From VRUE01 sp046733315 (GTDB lineage Bacteria; Actinomycetota; Thermoleophilia; Solirubrobacterales; 70-9), in assembly GCA_046733315.1 (NCBI GenBank), contig JBKPOV010000010.1, positions 1 through 6,393 of the forward strand: a stretch of 6,393 nt of DNA, read 5' to 3'. The notes beneath the pieces are model-generated. The model searched no databases, had not been told where the DNA came from, and was given only the letters and a program-made list of their open reading frames with translations. The translations under genes were made by a program, and so were the position numbers. Positions 5,725 through 6,393 of this stretch are shown piece by piece (position 1 is the stretch's first letter; each line of letters starts with the position of its first letter).

Positions 5725-6393
5725 GAGACCGCTCGGGTCCTCCCGGTTGACCGGGTTCTGCCCCGCGTACCCGTAGGCTTCCCCCGTCGTATCCACCAGA
5801 GGATCGACGCTGATGAATTGGGCCGTTTCCGGGTCGTAGACCCGCGCCCGAAGGTAGATGAGCCCCGTGTCTTTGCTCGTGTACTGCCCGCCGTAGCCAA
5901 GCGGCGTAGTCGCCGTGCCGGTGTGCCCTTCGGTGGCACCATAGGGCGTGTATGTGTAAGTGCCTTTGGTTTCTCCTGTGCTGTTGGTCAGAAGCCTCGT
6001 CGAGCCCCGCTGGTCGTGGTGCAGGTAGGTGGGTGTTTCGGAAGCGATCTGGGCGAAGGGGAGGCCGCCGGGGCCGTAGAGGTAGTAGTTGGCGCCGTCA
6101 TAGAGCAAGAGGGGCAGGTCTCTCGAGGGGTCCCAGGCCATGTGGGTGGTGGCGCCGTTGATCGTCTCTGAGGCCCTCAGGCCCGAGCCGTCGTAGGTGT
6201 AGGTGTCTTCGATTTTGGGGACCGCGCCTTCTTCGGGGCGTTTGACCGAGACCAGGTTGCCGGCCTGGTCATAGCCGTAGGTGGTGGCAGGGCCCGAGGC
6301 GGGGGTGGCTTTGGTGCGCTGCCCCACGTTGTTGAAGGCAAACGTCGTGCCACCGCCTTCTTCGAGCTGGTTGGCGTTGTCATAGCTGTAGGC
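5272..6393 (-). CDS. RHS/YD-repeat protein, C-terminal part (N-terminus outside window)
   Basis: The frame is open from the window edge at 6393 to a TAA at 5274-5272, giving 373 visible residues (numbered here from the edge). Residues 1-85 hold YD-repeat strands: Y-S-Y-D-N-A (2-7), Y-G-Y-D-Q-A-G-N-L (39-47) and Y-T-Y-D-G-S-G-L-R (65-73). Residues 91-223 are the RHS-associated core, with L-L-Y-D-G, Y-L-Y-G-P-G-G-L-P, H-H-D-Q-R-G-S-T-R-L-L (125-135), Y-L-R-A-R-V-Y-D-P (180-188), F-I-S-V-D-P (193-198) and Y-A-G-Q-N-P (209-214). The core ends in P-V-N-R-E-D-P-S-G-L (214-223), an exact match to the PxxxxDPxGL junction where RHS proteins are cut to release their C-terminal tip. Such proteins are large, exported, cage-forming polymorphic toxins or surface proteins. 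The tip (224-373) is unrecognised. The gene is AT-richer than its neighbours and uses TAA. The GTG at 6327 is internal and not the start. Confidence 0.93.
   Translation of the reverse strand, partial: AYSYDNANQLEEGGGTTFAFNNVGQRTKATPASGPATTYGYDQAGNLVSVKRPEEGAVPKIEDTYTYDGSGLRASETINGATTHMAWDPSRDLPLLLYDGANYYLYGPGGLPFAQIASETPTYLHHDQRGSTRLLTNSTGETKGTYTYTPYGATEGHTGTATTPLGYGGQYTSKDTGLIYLRARVYDPETAQFISVDPLVDTTGEAYGYAGQNPVNREDPSGLAMTGWCGVGSFSIPFGSVEGSLCGVRNDRGESAWVFSLGGSIGQNMEAMARLERWLFAQSARQLLRLLRNSACLGGARFTSNAVTWDDLRGRSMVEVSASGGWYVAVLYQYARSSSNPNIYTQTVGIGGGVGWQASMEGGPQYTWVFWED
6139..6393 (-). repeat. YD-repeat segment of the RHS protein
   Basis: Degenerate protein-level repeats with an aromatic-x-aromatic-Asp/Asn core occur at visible residues 2-5 (Y-S-Y-D), 18-21 (F-A-F-N), 39-42 (Y-G-Y-D) and 65-68 (Y-T-Y-D), 16 to 26 residues apart. 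These form the long beta-strand wrap of the RHS shell. More repeats are expected beyond the window edge. Confidence 0.7.

Noticed and set aside
6325..6327. GTG at 6327 as the start of the RHS gene
   Set aside because: The frame stays open to the window edge, and the 22 upstream codons encode another clear YD repeat, so this codon is internal.

Overview
The window is GC-rich, dense in genes and runs with short gaps and ATGA start/stop overlaps. Together with GTG starts, a putative leaderless promoter and a PanB carrying the 'GDSAANVV' variant that I associate with mycobacterial and other actinobacterial PanB, this points to an actinomycete-type bacterium. A Thermoleophilia/Solirubrobacterales-like lineage is my guess from the overall style and is not shown by the sequence. 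No RNA gene, CRISPR array, insertion sequence or origin was seen.

Layout. (1) 1-1388, plus strand: the tail of a sugar ABC transporter ATPase followed, with a 4-base overlap, by its inner-membrane permease (XylH/RbsC class). (2) 1411-2367, minus strand: a ROK-family sugar kinase, convergent with the permease across a 22-base gap holding an inverted repeat. (3) 2388-2957, plus strand: a left-handed beta-helix (hexapeptide) acyltransferase with an Arg/Trp-rich N-terminus, divergent from the kinase with only 20 bases between the starts. (4) 3016-5263, plus strand: a complete pantothenate operon in the order panC-panD-panB, headed by a perfect TATAAT -10 box. (5) 5272-6393, minus strand: the C-terminal 373 residues of an RHS/YD-repeat protein, cut by the window edge. 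Its stop codon lies 8 bases from that of panB, with a hairpin over the panB stop.

How the genes work together. The transporter and the kinase plausibly form an uptake-and-phosphorylation pair for a monosaccharide, though the substrate cannot be read from the sequence. PanB makes ketopantoate from ketoisovalerate, PanD makes beta-alanine from aspartate, and PanC joins pantoate with beta-alanine to give pantothenate, the CoA precursor. The ketopantoate reductase step (PanE or IlvC) is not in this window.

The most noteworthy item is the RHS protein. It has a canonical PxxxxDPxGL junction, then a 150-residue C-terminal tip I do not recognise, in DNA of lower GC than its neighbours. No immunity gene follows it, because panB begins immediately on the opposite strand. 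The rest of the window is ordinary metabolism.
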